Below, piece after piece: positions 4,890-12,254 of a stretch of DNA of 13,998 nt. The stretch's first letter is position 1, and each line of letters begins with the position of its first letter. This stretch comes from Leptolyngbyaceae cyanobacterium CSSed165cm_216. Its GTDB lineage: Bacteria > Cyanobacteriota > Cyanobacteriia > Phormidesmidales > Phormidesmidaceae. The stretch covers positions 1 to 13,998 of the forward strand of contig SLIY01000194.1 of NCBI GenBank assembly GCA_007135385.1, written 5' to 3'. The notes under the pieces were generated by a model. That model did no database searches, was not told the origin of the DNA, and saw nothing but the letters and a program-made list of their open reading frames with translations. The translations under genes and the position numbers were made by a program.

Positions 4890-6773
4890 ATGTCATTTAG
4901 CCCTAGCCAAACCCAAGCCACCGTTGCCATGACTACTCCAGTTGCTGCCCAGAGTGATGTGCTTGTTCGCCGTGCTTCCGGGGCCTTTGCCCTGATTGAC
5001 AGTCTACGTCGCCACGGGGTCGAGCATATCTTTGGCTATCCCGGTGGGGCCATCCTGCCGATCTATGACGAGCTCTACCGAGCGGAGGCTGCCGGAGGGA
5101 TTTCCCACGTGTTGGTACGCCACGAACAGGGGGCTGCCCACGCGGCCGATGGCTATGCTCGGGCTACCGGCAAGGTGGGGGTCTGCTTTGGCACCTCCGG
5201 CCCAGGGGCAACGAACCTGGTCACGGGCATTGCCACAGCCCAGATGGATTCCATCCCGATGGTGGTGATCACGGGGCAAGTGCCGAGCCACGCCATTGGT
5301 AGTGATGCCTTCCAAGAAACGGATATCTATGGCATTACCTTGCCCATTGTGAAGCATTCCTACGTGGCCCGTGAGCCCCAACAGATTCCTCAGATTGTGG
5401 CGGAGGCGTTTTACATCGCTAGCACCGGACGGCCTGGTCCGGTGCTGATCGACATCCCCAAAGATGTGGGCCTGGAGGAATTTGACTATCATCCGGTTGA
5501 GCCAGGGCAAATTAACCTGCCCGGCTATCGGCCTACCATCAAGGGTAACCCTCGGCAGATTAGCCATGCCCTACGGCTTATTCGCCAGAGTGAACGACCC
5601 CTGCTGTATGTGGGGGGTGGGGCGATTACCGCTAATGCTCATCAGCAAATATTGCAGCTGGCGGAGTATTTCCAAATTCCGGTGACCACCACCCTGATGG
5701 GTAAAGGGGCTTTTGACGAGCATCATCCCCTGGCCGTAGGCATGTTGGGCATGCATGGCACGGCCTATGCCAACTTTGCCGTCAGCGAGTGTGACCTCTT
5801 GATTGCGGTGGGGGCTCGCTTTGATGACCGGGTGACTGGCAAGCTGGATGAGTTTGCCTCCCGGGCCCAGGTGATTCACATTGACATTGATCCGGCTGAG
5901 GTGGGCAAGAATCGTACCCCTCAAGTACCCATTGTGGGGGATGTGAAGCAGGTGCTGATTAACTTGCTACAGCGCCTAGACGCCGAGAACCAAGTGCCCC
6001 CCCCTGGCCAGACCCAGGCTTGGTGCGATCGCATTAACCGCTGGCGTCGTGACTATCCCCTGGTGGTGCCCACCTATCCCGAAGTGCTGTCTCCCCAGGA
6101 AGTGATCGCTGAACTCAATCGGCAAGCACCAAGGGCGTATTACACCACGGATGTGGGACAGCATCAGATGTGGGCTGCCCAGTTCCTCAAGAATGGTCCT
6201 CGCCGTTGGATTTCTAGCGCTGGCCTAGGCACCATGGGATTTGGAATGCCAGCGGCGATGGGGGTCCAGGTGGCTCTCCCCCACGACACCGTGATTTGCA
6301 TTAGTGGTGATGCCAGCTTCCAAATGAACTTACAGGAACTCGGTACTCTGGTGCAGTACGGTATCCCAGTTAAAACCGTGATCATCAATAACGGTTGGCA
6401 GGGGATGGTGCGTCAGTGGCAGCAAGCCTTCTATGGAGAGCGGTACTCATCGTCGAATATGCAGGCGGGTATGCCTGACTTTGAGATCTTGGCCCAGGCC
6501 TATGGGCTGAAAGGTATCGTGATTCACCAGCGACATCAATTGGAACCAGCGGTTGCCGCCATGCTAGTCCACGACGGTCCTGTGCTGATGGATGTGCATG
6601 TGCGCCGCGATGAAAATTGTTACCCGATGGTGGCCCCGGGTAAGGGTAACCATCAAATGCTAGGGTTACCGGAGGTTCAAGGGAGCGGCCTAGAATACGC
6701 CGAATGTGCTAGTTGTGGACATCAAAACACCGCCACTAGTAACTTTTGCTCGGCCTGTGGTACCAAGCTGTAG
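4890..6773 (+). CDS. ilvB: Acetolactate synthase large subunit with C-terminal zinc ribbon
   Basis: This 627-residue ThDP enzyme condenses two pyruvates, or pyruvate and 2-oxobutyrate, in the first step of valine, leucine and isoleucine synthesis. The pyrimidine-binding domain (about 25-190) has the catalytic glutamate E79 in VRHEQGAAHAADGYARA. The middle FAD-type domain is about 215-350. The pyrophosphate domain has GDASFQMN at 473-480 and NN at 500-501, the metal and ThDP motif. MVRQW (506-510) keeps the conserved tryptophan near the active site. After the normal AHAS end (PMVAPGKGNHQMLGLPE) there is a tail with C606-x2-C609-x10-C620-x2-C623, a zinc-ribbon pattern not part of the catalytic fold. 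The ATG at 4890 lacks a Shine-Dalgarno sequence; the ATG at 4929 is an alternative. The small subunit (ilvH/ilvN) is not in the window. Confidence 0.95.
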   Translation: MSFSPSQTQATVAMTTPVAAQSDVLVRRASGAFALIDSLRRHGVEHIFGYPGGAILPIYDELYRAEAAGGISHVLVRHEQGAAHAADGYARATGKVGVCFGTSGPGATNLVTGIATAQMDSIPMVVITGQVPSHAIGSDAFQETDIYGITLPIVKHSYVAREPQQIPQIVAEAFYIASTGRPGPVLIDIPKDVGLEEFDYHPVEPGQINLPGYRPTIKGNPRQISHALRLIRQSERPLLYVGGGAITANAHQQILQLAEYFQIPVTTTLMGKGAFDEHHPLAVGMLGMHGTAYANFAVSECDLLIAVGARFDDRVTGKLDEFASRAQVIHIDIDPAEVGKNRTPQVPIVGDVKQVLINLLQRLDAENQVPPPGQTQAWCDRINRWRRDYPLVVPTYPEVLSPQEVIAELNRQAPRAYYTTDVGQHQMWAAQFLKNGPRRWISSAGLGTMGFGMPAAMGVQVALPHDTVICISGDASFQMNLQELGTLVQYGIPVKTVIINNGWQGMVRQWQQAFYGERYSSSNMQAGMPDFEILAQAYGLKGIVIHQRHQLEPAVAAMLVHDGPVLMDVHVRRDENCYPMVAPGKGNHQMLGLPEVQGSGLEYAECASCGHQNTATSNFCSACGTKL

Positions 6774-6779
6774 CGGATT

Positions 6780-6809
6780 TTGACCCCTAGCGTTCAAAAT
6801 TGGCAGAAT
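6780..6809 (+). promoter_or_regulatory. Candidate promoter for ftsL-like/ftsI pair
   Basis: TTGACC at 6780-6785 is followed after 18 bases by CAGAAT at 6804-6809, a passable sigma-70-type pair. It lies in the 78-base gap after the ilvB stop and 43 bases before the ATG at 6852. It is weak evidence, by similarity only. Confidence 0.3.
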
Positions 6810-6851
6810 GGAGTATCCTAACCTCAGTTCTGTGTGTGGTGTGGGTTGACT

Positions 6852-7376
6852 ATGGCTGCTGCTCTAAAATCCTATGTACCTCGTCCGGTACCCCCAGGCA
6901 CCGGGGCTGCTAGTGGTAATGCTCGGGAAAGGCGGCGATCGCGGCGATTGAGGACCTCTACAGTGGTGCCCATGTCGTGTTTGACCAATGTGCGGCCGGT
7001 GCCCCTGCGGCCTCCTAGTCCGTTAGTGAAGCTGCTGTCTCAGGTGCAGGTGGTGTCGGCGGTGATGGCCGGGGCCTTGGTTAGTTTGGCCTTAGTCAGT
7101 TATGGCACCTCGGTGTATGTGGATCGGCAGCTAACTCAATCAACTCGGCGGCTACACCACCTGCAGCGTCAATCAGAGCAATTGACCACGGCCCAGGAGG
7201 TGCTTAAGAACCACTTGGCCCAGCAGGTGGAAGCTGGTGTAAATGGGCTACAGCGCCCTCACCCCGATCATGTTATTTTTTTACAGCCTTCCCCCCAGCG
7301 GGGCCAGCCTCCTCTGCCGGCGGCCACCCCTGAACGGTTTATCTGGCCTCAAGTGGACGCTCCTTTAGGGTATTGA
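6852..7376 (+). CDS. FtsL-like bitopic membrane protein
   Basis: This 174-residue protein has FtsL architecture. A basic, proline-rich cytoplasmic N-terminus (ARERRRSRRLR at 24-34) is followed by one transmembrane segment at about 64-89. A short coiled-coil-like stretch at about 91-127 (RRLHHLQRQSEQL) and a Pro/Gln-rich periplasmic tail complete it. It lies 61 bases ahead of ftsI on the same strand, the classical position of ftsL. In E. coli, FtsL with FtsB and FtsQ activates FtsWI at the septum. The frame is open to a GTG at 6834, but the ATG at 6852 gives a natural MAAAL start. Sequence identity to known FtsL is not evident to me, so the call rests on topology and gene order. A generic small membrane protein is the alternative. 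Confidence 0.6.
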   Translation: MAAALKSYVPRPVPPGTGAASGNARERRRSRRLRTSTVVPMSCLTNVRPVPLRPPSPLVKLLSQVQVVSAVMAGALVSLALVSYGTSVYVDRQLTQSTRRLHHLQRQSEQLTTAQEVLKNHLAQQVEAGVNGLQRPHPDHVIFLQPSPQRGQPPLPAATPERFIWPQVDAPLGY

Positions 7377-7437
7377 GTCATGGCCTTCTCTGCCGCTGGA
7401 ACCAGGCTGAAATCATCGATCTATTGGTTGATTGCCC

Positions 7438-9207
7438 ATGGCTAGTTCTGCCCTTTCGGCCCGCGCCCGTCGTCGCCGTAAACGCCAGCGATCAGCACCT
7501 GTAGCCACGCCTCGTCCCCTGGGGTCTAATCGCCTGCGAATTCTAGTCGTGTGGGCGCTGTTGATGCTGGCTATGGGGGCGATCGCCAGTCGGTTGGTTT
7601 GGTTACAACTGTTGCAAGGGGACAATCTAGCCCAGCTAGCCCAGCAACAGCGGTATATACCGACGGTGCAGCGACAGTTACGCCATCCGATCATCGATCG
7701 CCAGGGTAATATCTTGGCCGTGGACCGGGTTGTCTACACCCTGTATGCCCACCCCGATCTGTTCAAGCTGCCCCCCAGCGAGGTGGCGGCTCGCCTGAGC
7801 CCAGTGCTGGAAACCCCTGAGCGGGATCTAGTGGCTCAGTTTGGCCAGCAGCCAACGGGCATTCGAGTGCTGAATGATCTGCCTGAATCCGTCGCCAATC
7901 GGATTCAGCGACTACGCCTGGATGGGCTAGAGTTGATTCCCCAGCAGCAGCGATTTTATCCCCAGCAGCAGCTGTTTGCCCCGATTATCGGTTTTGTCAA
8001 CTTGGATGGTGAGGCCCAGGCTGGCCTGGAACTGGCTTACCAAGACGAACTGCTGCTGCCAACCCAGGCCCCAGCGCTAATTTCTGAGACAGCGGCCCCA
8101 GATCACCCGACTCAGACCGCTACAGCCGGGTTGCAGTTAACCCTCGATAGTCGCCTGCAGCGCATTGCCCAGCAGGAGCTACAAGCGGTAGTACAGCGCC
8201 ATGGGGCTAAGCGGGGTACGGTGATGGCGATGGATGCCCACAGTGGGGAGATTTTAGCCCTGGCGACCGTCCCCACCTATGACCCCAACCGTTACTACGA
8301 CGCTGACCTCAGTGCCTTTAGAAACTGGGCCGTTAGCGACCTCTACGAACCAGGGTCGACCTTTAAGTCAATCAACATCGCGATCGCGCTGGAAGAGGGG
8401 GTCATCGCCCCCGATGAACGGGTCAACGACAGCGGTAGCCTGCGCATTGGTCCCTGGACCATCCGCAACCACGACTTTGTCCAGCGGGGAGGGCGAGGGG
8501 TGATTTCTATTACCGACGTGCTGAAATACTCCAGCAATATTGGCATGGTGCGGATTATGGAAAAAATGACCCCCGAAACCTATCTCAACTGGCTGAAAAA
8601 AATCACCCTGGACCAGCCCTCTGGTATTGATCTACCGGCCGAAGCCACCGGCCATATTAAAGATCGGGAGCAATTCATTCGCAGCCGGATTGAGCCGGCC
8701 ACCACTTCTTTTGGCCAAGGATTTTCCCTCAGCCCGGTGAAGCTCCTTCAGCTTCAGGCCCTACTTGCCAATGGGGGTAAGCTAGTGACGCCCCATGTGA
8801 TTCAAGGACTAGTGGACAGCGATGGTCACACCCTCTGGGAACCTGAGCGCCCCAACCCCCAGCCCATTTTTTCATCTCAAACCAGCCAGCAAGTGATGGC
8901 TATGCTGGAGACGGTGGTAGCCGACGGCACCGAAGCGGCCCAGGTGGAAGGCTACCGTATTGGGGGTAAAACTGGCACCGCTCAAAAAGCCGCCGGCGGA
9001 GGCTATGGCCGGGGACGGATTACTAGCTTTGTCGGTATTTTACCTACCGATGCCCCGCGCTACGTGGTGTTGGGAATTATTGACGAGCCCCAGGGCGCCA
9101 ACGCCTTCGGCTCCACGGTGGCCGCTCCCCTGGTCCAGGAAGTGACGGAGTCACTGGTGGTGCTAGAAGGGCTGCCCCCAACCGCCGCCATCGAGTCGAC
9201 TCCCTAG
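7438..9207 (+). CDS. ftsI: Division-type class B penicillin-binding protein (transpeptidase)
   Basis: This 589-residue protein is the septal peptidoglycan DD-transpeptidase, which cross-links stem peptides outside the membrane. A strongly basic cytoplasmic N-terminus (RARRRRKRQR at 8-17) is followed by a membrane anchor at about 33-53. The dimerisation or pedestal domain spans about 65-240, starting with IIDRQGNILA. The transpeptidase domain (about 255-575) holds all three catalytic motifs: STFK at 307-310 with nucleophile S307, SSN at 365-367, and KTGT at 511-514. Length and motif order are typical of FtsI/PBP3. A TTG lies two codons upstream (7432), but the ATG at 7438 is the sensible start. 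It follows the FtsL-like gene by 61 bases and converges with gmk, with only 17 bases between the stops. SpoVD or PBP2 naming is the alternative; position favours FtsI. Confidence 0.92.
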   Translation: MASSALSARARRRRKRQRSAPVATPRPLGSNRLRILVVWALLMLAMGAIASRLVWLQLLQGDNLAQLAQQQRYIPTVQRQLRHPIIDRQGNILAVDRVVYTLYAHPDLFKLPPSEVAARLSPVLETPERDLVAQFGQQPTGIRVLNDLPESVANRIQRLRLDGLELIPQQQRFYPQQQLFAPIIGFVNLDGEAQAGLELAYQDELLLPTQAPALISETAAPDHPTQTATAGLQLTLDSRLQRIAQQELQAVVQRHGAKRGTVMAMDAHSGEILALATVPTYDPNRYYDADLSAFRNWAVSDLYEPGSTFKSINIAIALEEGVIAPDERVNDSGSLRIGPWTIRNHDFVQRGGRGVISITDVLKYSSNIGMVRIMEKMTPETYLNWLKKITLDQPSGIDLPAEATGHIKDREQFIRSRIEPATTSFGQGFSLSPVKLLQLQALLANGGKLVTPHVIQGLVDSDGHTLWEPERPNPQPIFSSQTSQQVMAMLETVVADGTEAAQVEGYRIGGKTGTAQKAAGGGYGRGRITSFVGILPTDAPRYVVLGIIDEPQGANAFGSTVAAPLVQEVTESLVVLEGLPPTAAIESTP

Positions 9208-9224
9208 CGCTGCCCCCCTGGCTC

Positions 9225-9857
9225 CTAATCAAAAATGGCCTGTTCCAGTTGTTCTAGGGCGACCTCCAAGTCGTCATTCACAATCTGGCGATCAAACTCA
9301 GAAGCCGCTTCAATTTCCACCTGGGCCCGTTTGAGCCGCCGCTGAATGGCCTCGTCAGCATCTTTGCCCCGGCTACGAATACGTTGCTCTAGTTCCTCTA
9401 GGGAGGGGGGGAGCACAAACACCTGCAGGGCTTTGGGAAAACTTTCTCTGACTTGACGGGCCCCTTCCAGTTCGATTTCTAAAATCACCCATTCACCAGC
9501 TTTCACCTGCTGAAACACAGCCTGCCGGGGCGTGCCATATAGGTTGCCAGCAAATTCTGCCCACTCCAACAGGTCGCCGCGATCGATCATGGCTTGAAAT
9601 TCGGAGCGGCTGACAAAGTAATAATCCTTACCATCCACCTCCCCTGGTCGGGGTGAGCGGGTGGTGGCTGAGATCGACAGCTGTAGCGCTGGATAGCGAT
9701 CACGCAGCGCCTTTAACAGGGTGCCTTTACCGACGCCACTGGGGCCGGTGAACACAATCAGCCGCCCTGTACGAGGCTGGGCAGAAGCTGGCTGATCAGG
9801 CTGAGTTAGGGGAGTGTAATCAGCGCAGGTTGGTGTGGAAGGATAGCTTACAGCCAT
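9225..9857 (-). CDS. gmk: Guanylate kinase
   Basis: This 210-residue cytoplasmic enzyme phosphorylates GMP to GDP with ATP, an essential step of purine nucleotide synthesis and salvage. The P-loop GPSGVGKGT is at residues 38-46. The GMP-binding region follows, with SATTRSPRPGE and then GKDYYFVS. ILEIELEGARQV and the lid-type RIRSRGKD complete the family pattern. About 30 residues rich in Pro and Thr precede the core GRLIVFTG, a short extension beyond the usual start. No other in-frame ATG lies between, so the ATG at 9857 is chosen. It is downstream of pcyA on the same strand with a 139-base gap, so it may have its own promoter there. Confidence 0.95.
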   Translation of the reverse strand: MAVSYPSTPTCADYTPLTQPDQPASAQPRTGRLIVFTGPSGVGKGTLLKALRDRYPALQLSISATTRSPRPGEVDGKDYYFVSRSEFQAMIDRGDLLEWAEFAGNLYGTPRQAVFQQVKAGEWVILEIELEGARQVRESFPKALQVFVLPPSLEELEQRIRSRGKDADEAIQRRLKRAQVEIEAASEFDRQIVNDDLEVALEQLEQAIFD

Positions 9858-9912
9858 AGCGGTGCCCCAGTCAGGTAACTCGATAAATGGAACGGAAAAC
9901 TAGAAACGGCAA

Positions 9913-9956
9913 GATGACCGTCGTCATCAGCCAGCTCAACTAGAGATTTAGAGATT
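9913..9956 (-). promoter_or_regulatory. Small repeats in the gmk upstream region
   Basis: GATGAC (9913-9918) and GTCATC (9923-9928) form a 6-bp inverted repeat with a 4-base loop, 56-71 bases before the gmk start. Next to it TAGAGATT is tandemly repeated at 9941-9948 and 9949-9956. Read on the minus strand, the AT-rich stretch beyond this (TAGAAT within 9958-9966) could hold a -10. The structures are real, the roles unknown. Confidence 0.25.
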
Positions 9957-9996
9957 TTTATTCTAATCAACCCTGGAGCCGCCGACCCGGTAACCT

Positions 9997-10725
9997 CTAG
10001 TCCGGTAGATCAAACAGGACGGTGGTCATGTAGCGATCGGCCCAAGCCTGGCCAAAGGCTTTTTCTAAGACCCGGCGAGTTTTGTCGTTTTTTTGCTGTT
10101 GCTGGCAGTAGTGTTGCTGCCCAGCCAAAATGGTCGCCGTCGCCTCGGCATTGGGGGCGGCCGCCTGGGCCTGTTGACAGTGCACCCTCAAGTAGTCGGT
10201 AATTAACTGGATAAAAGCCGCCTCTTCGTCGGCACCGTCGGGGCGAATAAACCGACAGTAGGGGGAGAAGATCGTGCCCCACTCTGGTAACCCTCGCTCC
10301 TGGGCAAACTGGCGAGGGGGCAGGGCCTCCAAGCCGGTTTGATAGGACGATGGCAGGGTATCCATCACCGGTGACAGATCAACGATCGCAGCACTAATTT
10401 GGCCTCGACCGCCCACCAAGTCACAGCCAAACATCGGCAGCGGGTAGTCGGGCCGGGGAAACATCACGCAGTGCAAGATATCGAGGCTGCCCCCAACGCG
10501 GGCGAGTTCCAAGTGCAGCTTACGAAATTGCGGGGTTTGGTAGCATTGGTTTTCAATCACCAGCCGCTCGCCTTCCAGACGCCCTTCCACATAGCCGAGA
10601 TCCTCCGGCAGGTGGTATGGCGAAAGGTCAAGGTATTGCCGCCAAGTCGCTTCGATCCCATCAGCCAAGGAACGAATCATTGGATGTTGTTGATCCCGAA
10701 TTGACGAAGACGAAGGAGCTACCAT
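9997..10725 (-). CDS. pcyA: Phycocyanobilin:ferredoxin oxidoreductase
   Basis: This 242-residue soluble enzyme reduces biliverdin IX-alpha by four ferredoxin-derived electrons to phycocyanobilin, the chromophore of phycocyanin, allophycocyanin and cyanobacterial phytochromes. The sequence follows Synechocystis PcyA closely: PEDLGYVEGRLEGE, CYQTPQFRKLHLEL, LDILHCVMFP and the C-terminal HYCQQQQKNDKTRRVLEKAF. With an offset of 3, the known substrate-contacting and proton-donating residues E76, H88 and D105 correspond to E73, H85 and D102, all conserved. The ATG at 10725 gives the usual length; M16 is a less likely start. It is transcribed away from the AI-2E gene and ahead of gmk. Confidence 0.97.
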   Translation of the reverse strand: MVAPSSSSIRDQQHPMIRSLADGIEATWRQYLDLSPYHLPEDLGYVEGRLEGERLVIENQCYQTPQFRKLHLELARVGGSLDILHCVMFPRPDYPLPMFGCDLVGGRGQISAAIVDLSPVMDTLPSSYQTGLEALPPRQFAQERGLPEWGTIFSPYCRFIRPDGADEEAAFIQLITDYLRVHCQQAQAAAPNAEATATILAGQQHYCQQQQKNDKTRRVLEKAFGQAWADRYMTTVLFDLPD

Positions 10726-10798
10726 AGGGGTTTAACCAGGTACAATAGACTTCCAGCATATCAGGCTGTTAGAGGACGAATCTAAACGACCAAATCAG
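10726..10798. promoter_or_regulatory. Divergent promoter region, pcyA / AI-2E-family gene
   Basis: This 73-base gap must drive pcyA leftward and the AI-2E-family operon rightward. On the plus strand TACAAT at 10741-10746 is a good -10 match, 53 bases before the ATG, without a clear -35. On the minus strand TATTGT over the same bases could serve pcyA only with a very short leader. No known regulator site is recognised. Confidence 0.35.
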
Positions 10799-11941
10799 AT
10801 GCAATGGGGCGAGGTCGCTGTGAAGTTCATCGACTGGGTCAATTTAGTCTTACTCGGCATTGTCTTAGTAATTCTGTGGCAGTTTCGGCAGATTGTGTTG
10901 CTGATTTTTGCCGCTGTGGTGATTACGATCGCCCTCAATAGTTTGGTGCGCCGGTTTTGTCAGATTTATGGTTGGCCTCGCAGTCGCTCGGTTTTGGTGA
11001 CCGCTTCGCTAGTGTTACTGGGCGGGGTAATTTTTCTAGGTCTAGTGCTGCCGCTGTTTATTAGCCAGTTTCAAGAGTTGATCACCCTCATTCCTAAGGG
11101 GTTTGATCAACTCACCATTTGGTTTGAAGCGTTTCGGGCCAACCCGCCCGCCTGGTTCCCCGAGCAGGATTTACAGTTCTTACCGGCCCTGACCGATTTG
11201 CTGGGTCAGGTGGCAACGATTAGTAGCACCGTTTTTGGCAACTTTTTAGCCTTTTTCTCGAGTTCGGTGGCGATTCTATTGCAAGTGTTGCTGCTGGTGG
11301 TACTGACATTAATGATGTTGGCGGATCCACCAGCCTATCGGCAGTTGTTGATGCGCATGTTTCCCTCCGGGTATCGCCGTCGGGCCGATGAAATTTTGAC
11401 CAAATGTGAGCAGGTGCTGATATTTTGGCTGGGGGGAGTGGCCCTGAATTCCATGTTTGTAGCCACCCTCAGCTTTACTGGGCTAGTGTTGCTGGGGGTT
11501 CCCTTTGCCTTTGCCCATGCGGTTCTGGCGGGGCTATTTAACTTTATCCCCAATTTGGGTCCGGCCCTTAGTGCCGTCTTCCCTGTCTTTGTGGCCCTCT
11601 TGCAATCACCGCAGCAAGCTCTGCTGGTGATCGTGCTCTATGTGATGATCCAAAACTTGGAGAGTTACTGGTTTGCGCCGATGATTATGCAGAAAAAGGT
11701 CTCTCTGCTGCCGGCGGCTACCCTGATTTCCCAAATCTTTTTTGCTACCTTCTTAGGTCCCCTGGGATTGGTGTTGGCTCTGCCCCTGGCGGTGATTTCC
11801 AAGGTCTGGATTGAAGAGGCCTGGATTGTTGACGTGCTCGAACGCCCTCGGCAGCAATCTCAGTTGTCAGGCCTAGATCCCCTGTCACTCCCCCCGGCCC
11901 CACAGCCGCCCCCCGAAGAAACCTCAACCCGGTTGTTATGA
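10799..11941 (+). CDS. AI-2E family transporter-like membrane protein
   Basis: This 380-residue polytopic inner-membrane protein belongs to the AI-2E/UPF0118 family (PF01594). Hydrophobic segments are seen at about 13-28, 31-49, 64-88 and 148-173, then several more between 206 and 340. The signature NFIPNLGP is at 248-255. Members have been linked to AI-2 export (TqsA) or to Na+/H+ antiport; nothing here decides the substrate. The C-terminal tail (about 347-380) is Pro/Ser-rich and cytoplasmic. The ATG at 10799 is taken as start; a GTG at 10820 (VKFIDWVN) is an alternative closer to the conserved region. Its stop overlaps the next start as ATGA, so it is translationally coupled to the glutaredoxin-like gene. 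Confidence 0.88.
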   Translation: MQWGEVAVKFIDWVNLVLLGIVLVILWQFRQIVLLIFAAVVITIALNSLVRRFCQIYGWPRSRSVLVTASLVLLGGVIFLGLVLPLFISQFQELITLIPKGFDQLTIWFEAFRANPPAWFPEQDLQFLPALTDLLGQVATISSTVFGNFLAFFSSSVAILLQVLLLVVLTLMMLADPPAYRQLLMRMFPSGYRRRADEILTKCEQVLIFWLGGVALNSMFVATLSFTGLVLLGVPFAFAHAVLAGLFNFIPNLGPALSAVFPVFVALLQSPQQALLVIVLYVMIQNLESYWFAPMIMQKKVSLLPAATLISQIFFATFLGPLGLVLALPLAVISKVWIEEAWIVDVLERPRQQSQLSGLDPLSLPPAPQPPPEETSTRLL

Positions 11942-12222
11942 AATTTGTGTTGTATAGCAAGCCTGGCTGTCACCTGTGCGAAGGTCTAGCGGAAAAATTA
12001 GCGGCGGCCAGCCATTTGCCCTTTGACTTAGAAATTCGGGATATCACCACCCGCGACGACTGGTTTCAGCGCTACCAATACGATATTCCCGTGCTGTGTC
12101 AGGTGCGTCAAACTGCCTCAGGGCCTGAGGAAATGGCGTTGCCTCGGTTATCTCCCCGGGCTTCTCAGGCCAGGGTGGAGCAATTGATACAGACTTATTT
12201 GGACCAAGGTAAGGCAGAATAA
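11938..12222 (+). CDS. Glutaredoxin-family (thioredoxin-fold) protein
   Basis: This 94-residue cytoplasmic protein has a redox CxxC motif, C11-H-L-C14, in the context SKPGCHLCEGL, and the cis-proline P51 in DIPVL. This is the pattern of the glutaredoxin-like DUF836 family (PF05768). It probably reduces or exchanges protein thiols, but the partner is unknown. The start ATG at 11938 overlaps the stop of the AI-2E-family gene by 4 bases (ATGA), and murE begins 32 bases after its stop, so the three genes look like one transcript. The C-terminus (about 62-94) is Glu/Gln-rich and helical. The active-site call is firm, the biological role is open. Confidence 0.85.
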   Translation: MKFVLYSKPGCHLCEGLAEKLAAASHLPFDLEIRDITTRDDWFQRYQYDIPVLCQVRQTASGPEEMALPRLSPRASQARVEQLIQTYLDQGKAE

Positions 12223-12240
12223 AGCAACTTTCAGTGATGT

Positions 12241-12246
12241 AAGGAG
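12241..12246 (+). promoter_or_regulatory. Strong ribosome binding site of murE
   Basis: AAGGAG lies 8 bases before the ATG at 12255. It is the clearest plus-strand Shine-Dalgarno sequence I noticed in the window and settles the murE start. Other nearby genes lack one, so murE may be translated independently of the upstream glutaredoxin-like gene. Confidence 0.7.
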
Positions 12247-12254
12247 TTGCTGAC

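Noticed and set aside
5004..5567. 187-codon open frame antisense to ilvB
   Set aside because: It lies wholly inside a gene with unmistakable AHAS motifs; its His/Gly-rich translation resembles no family.
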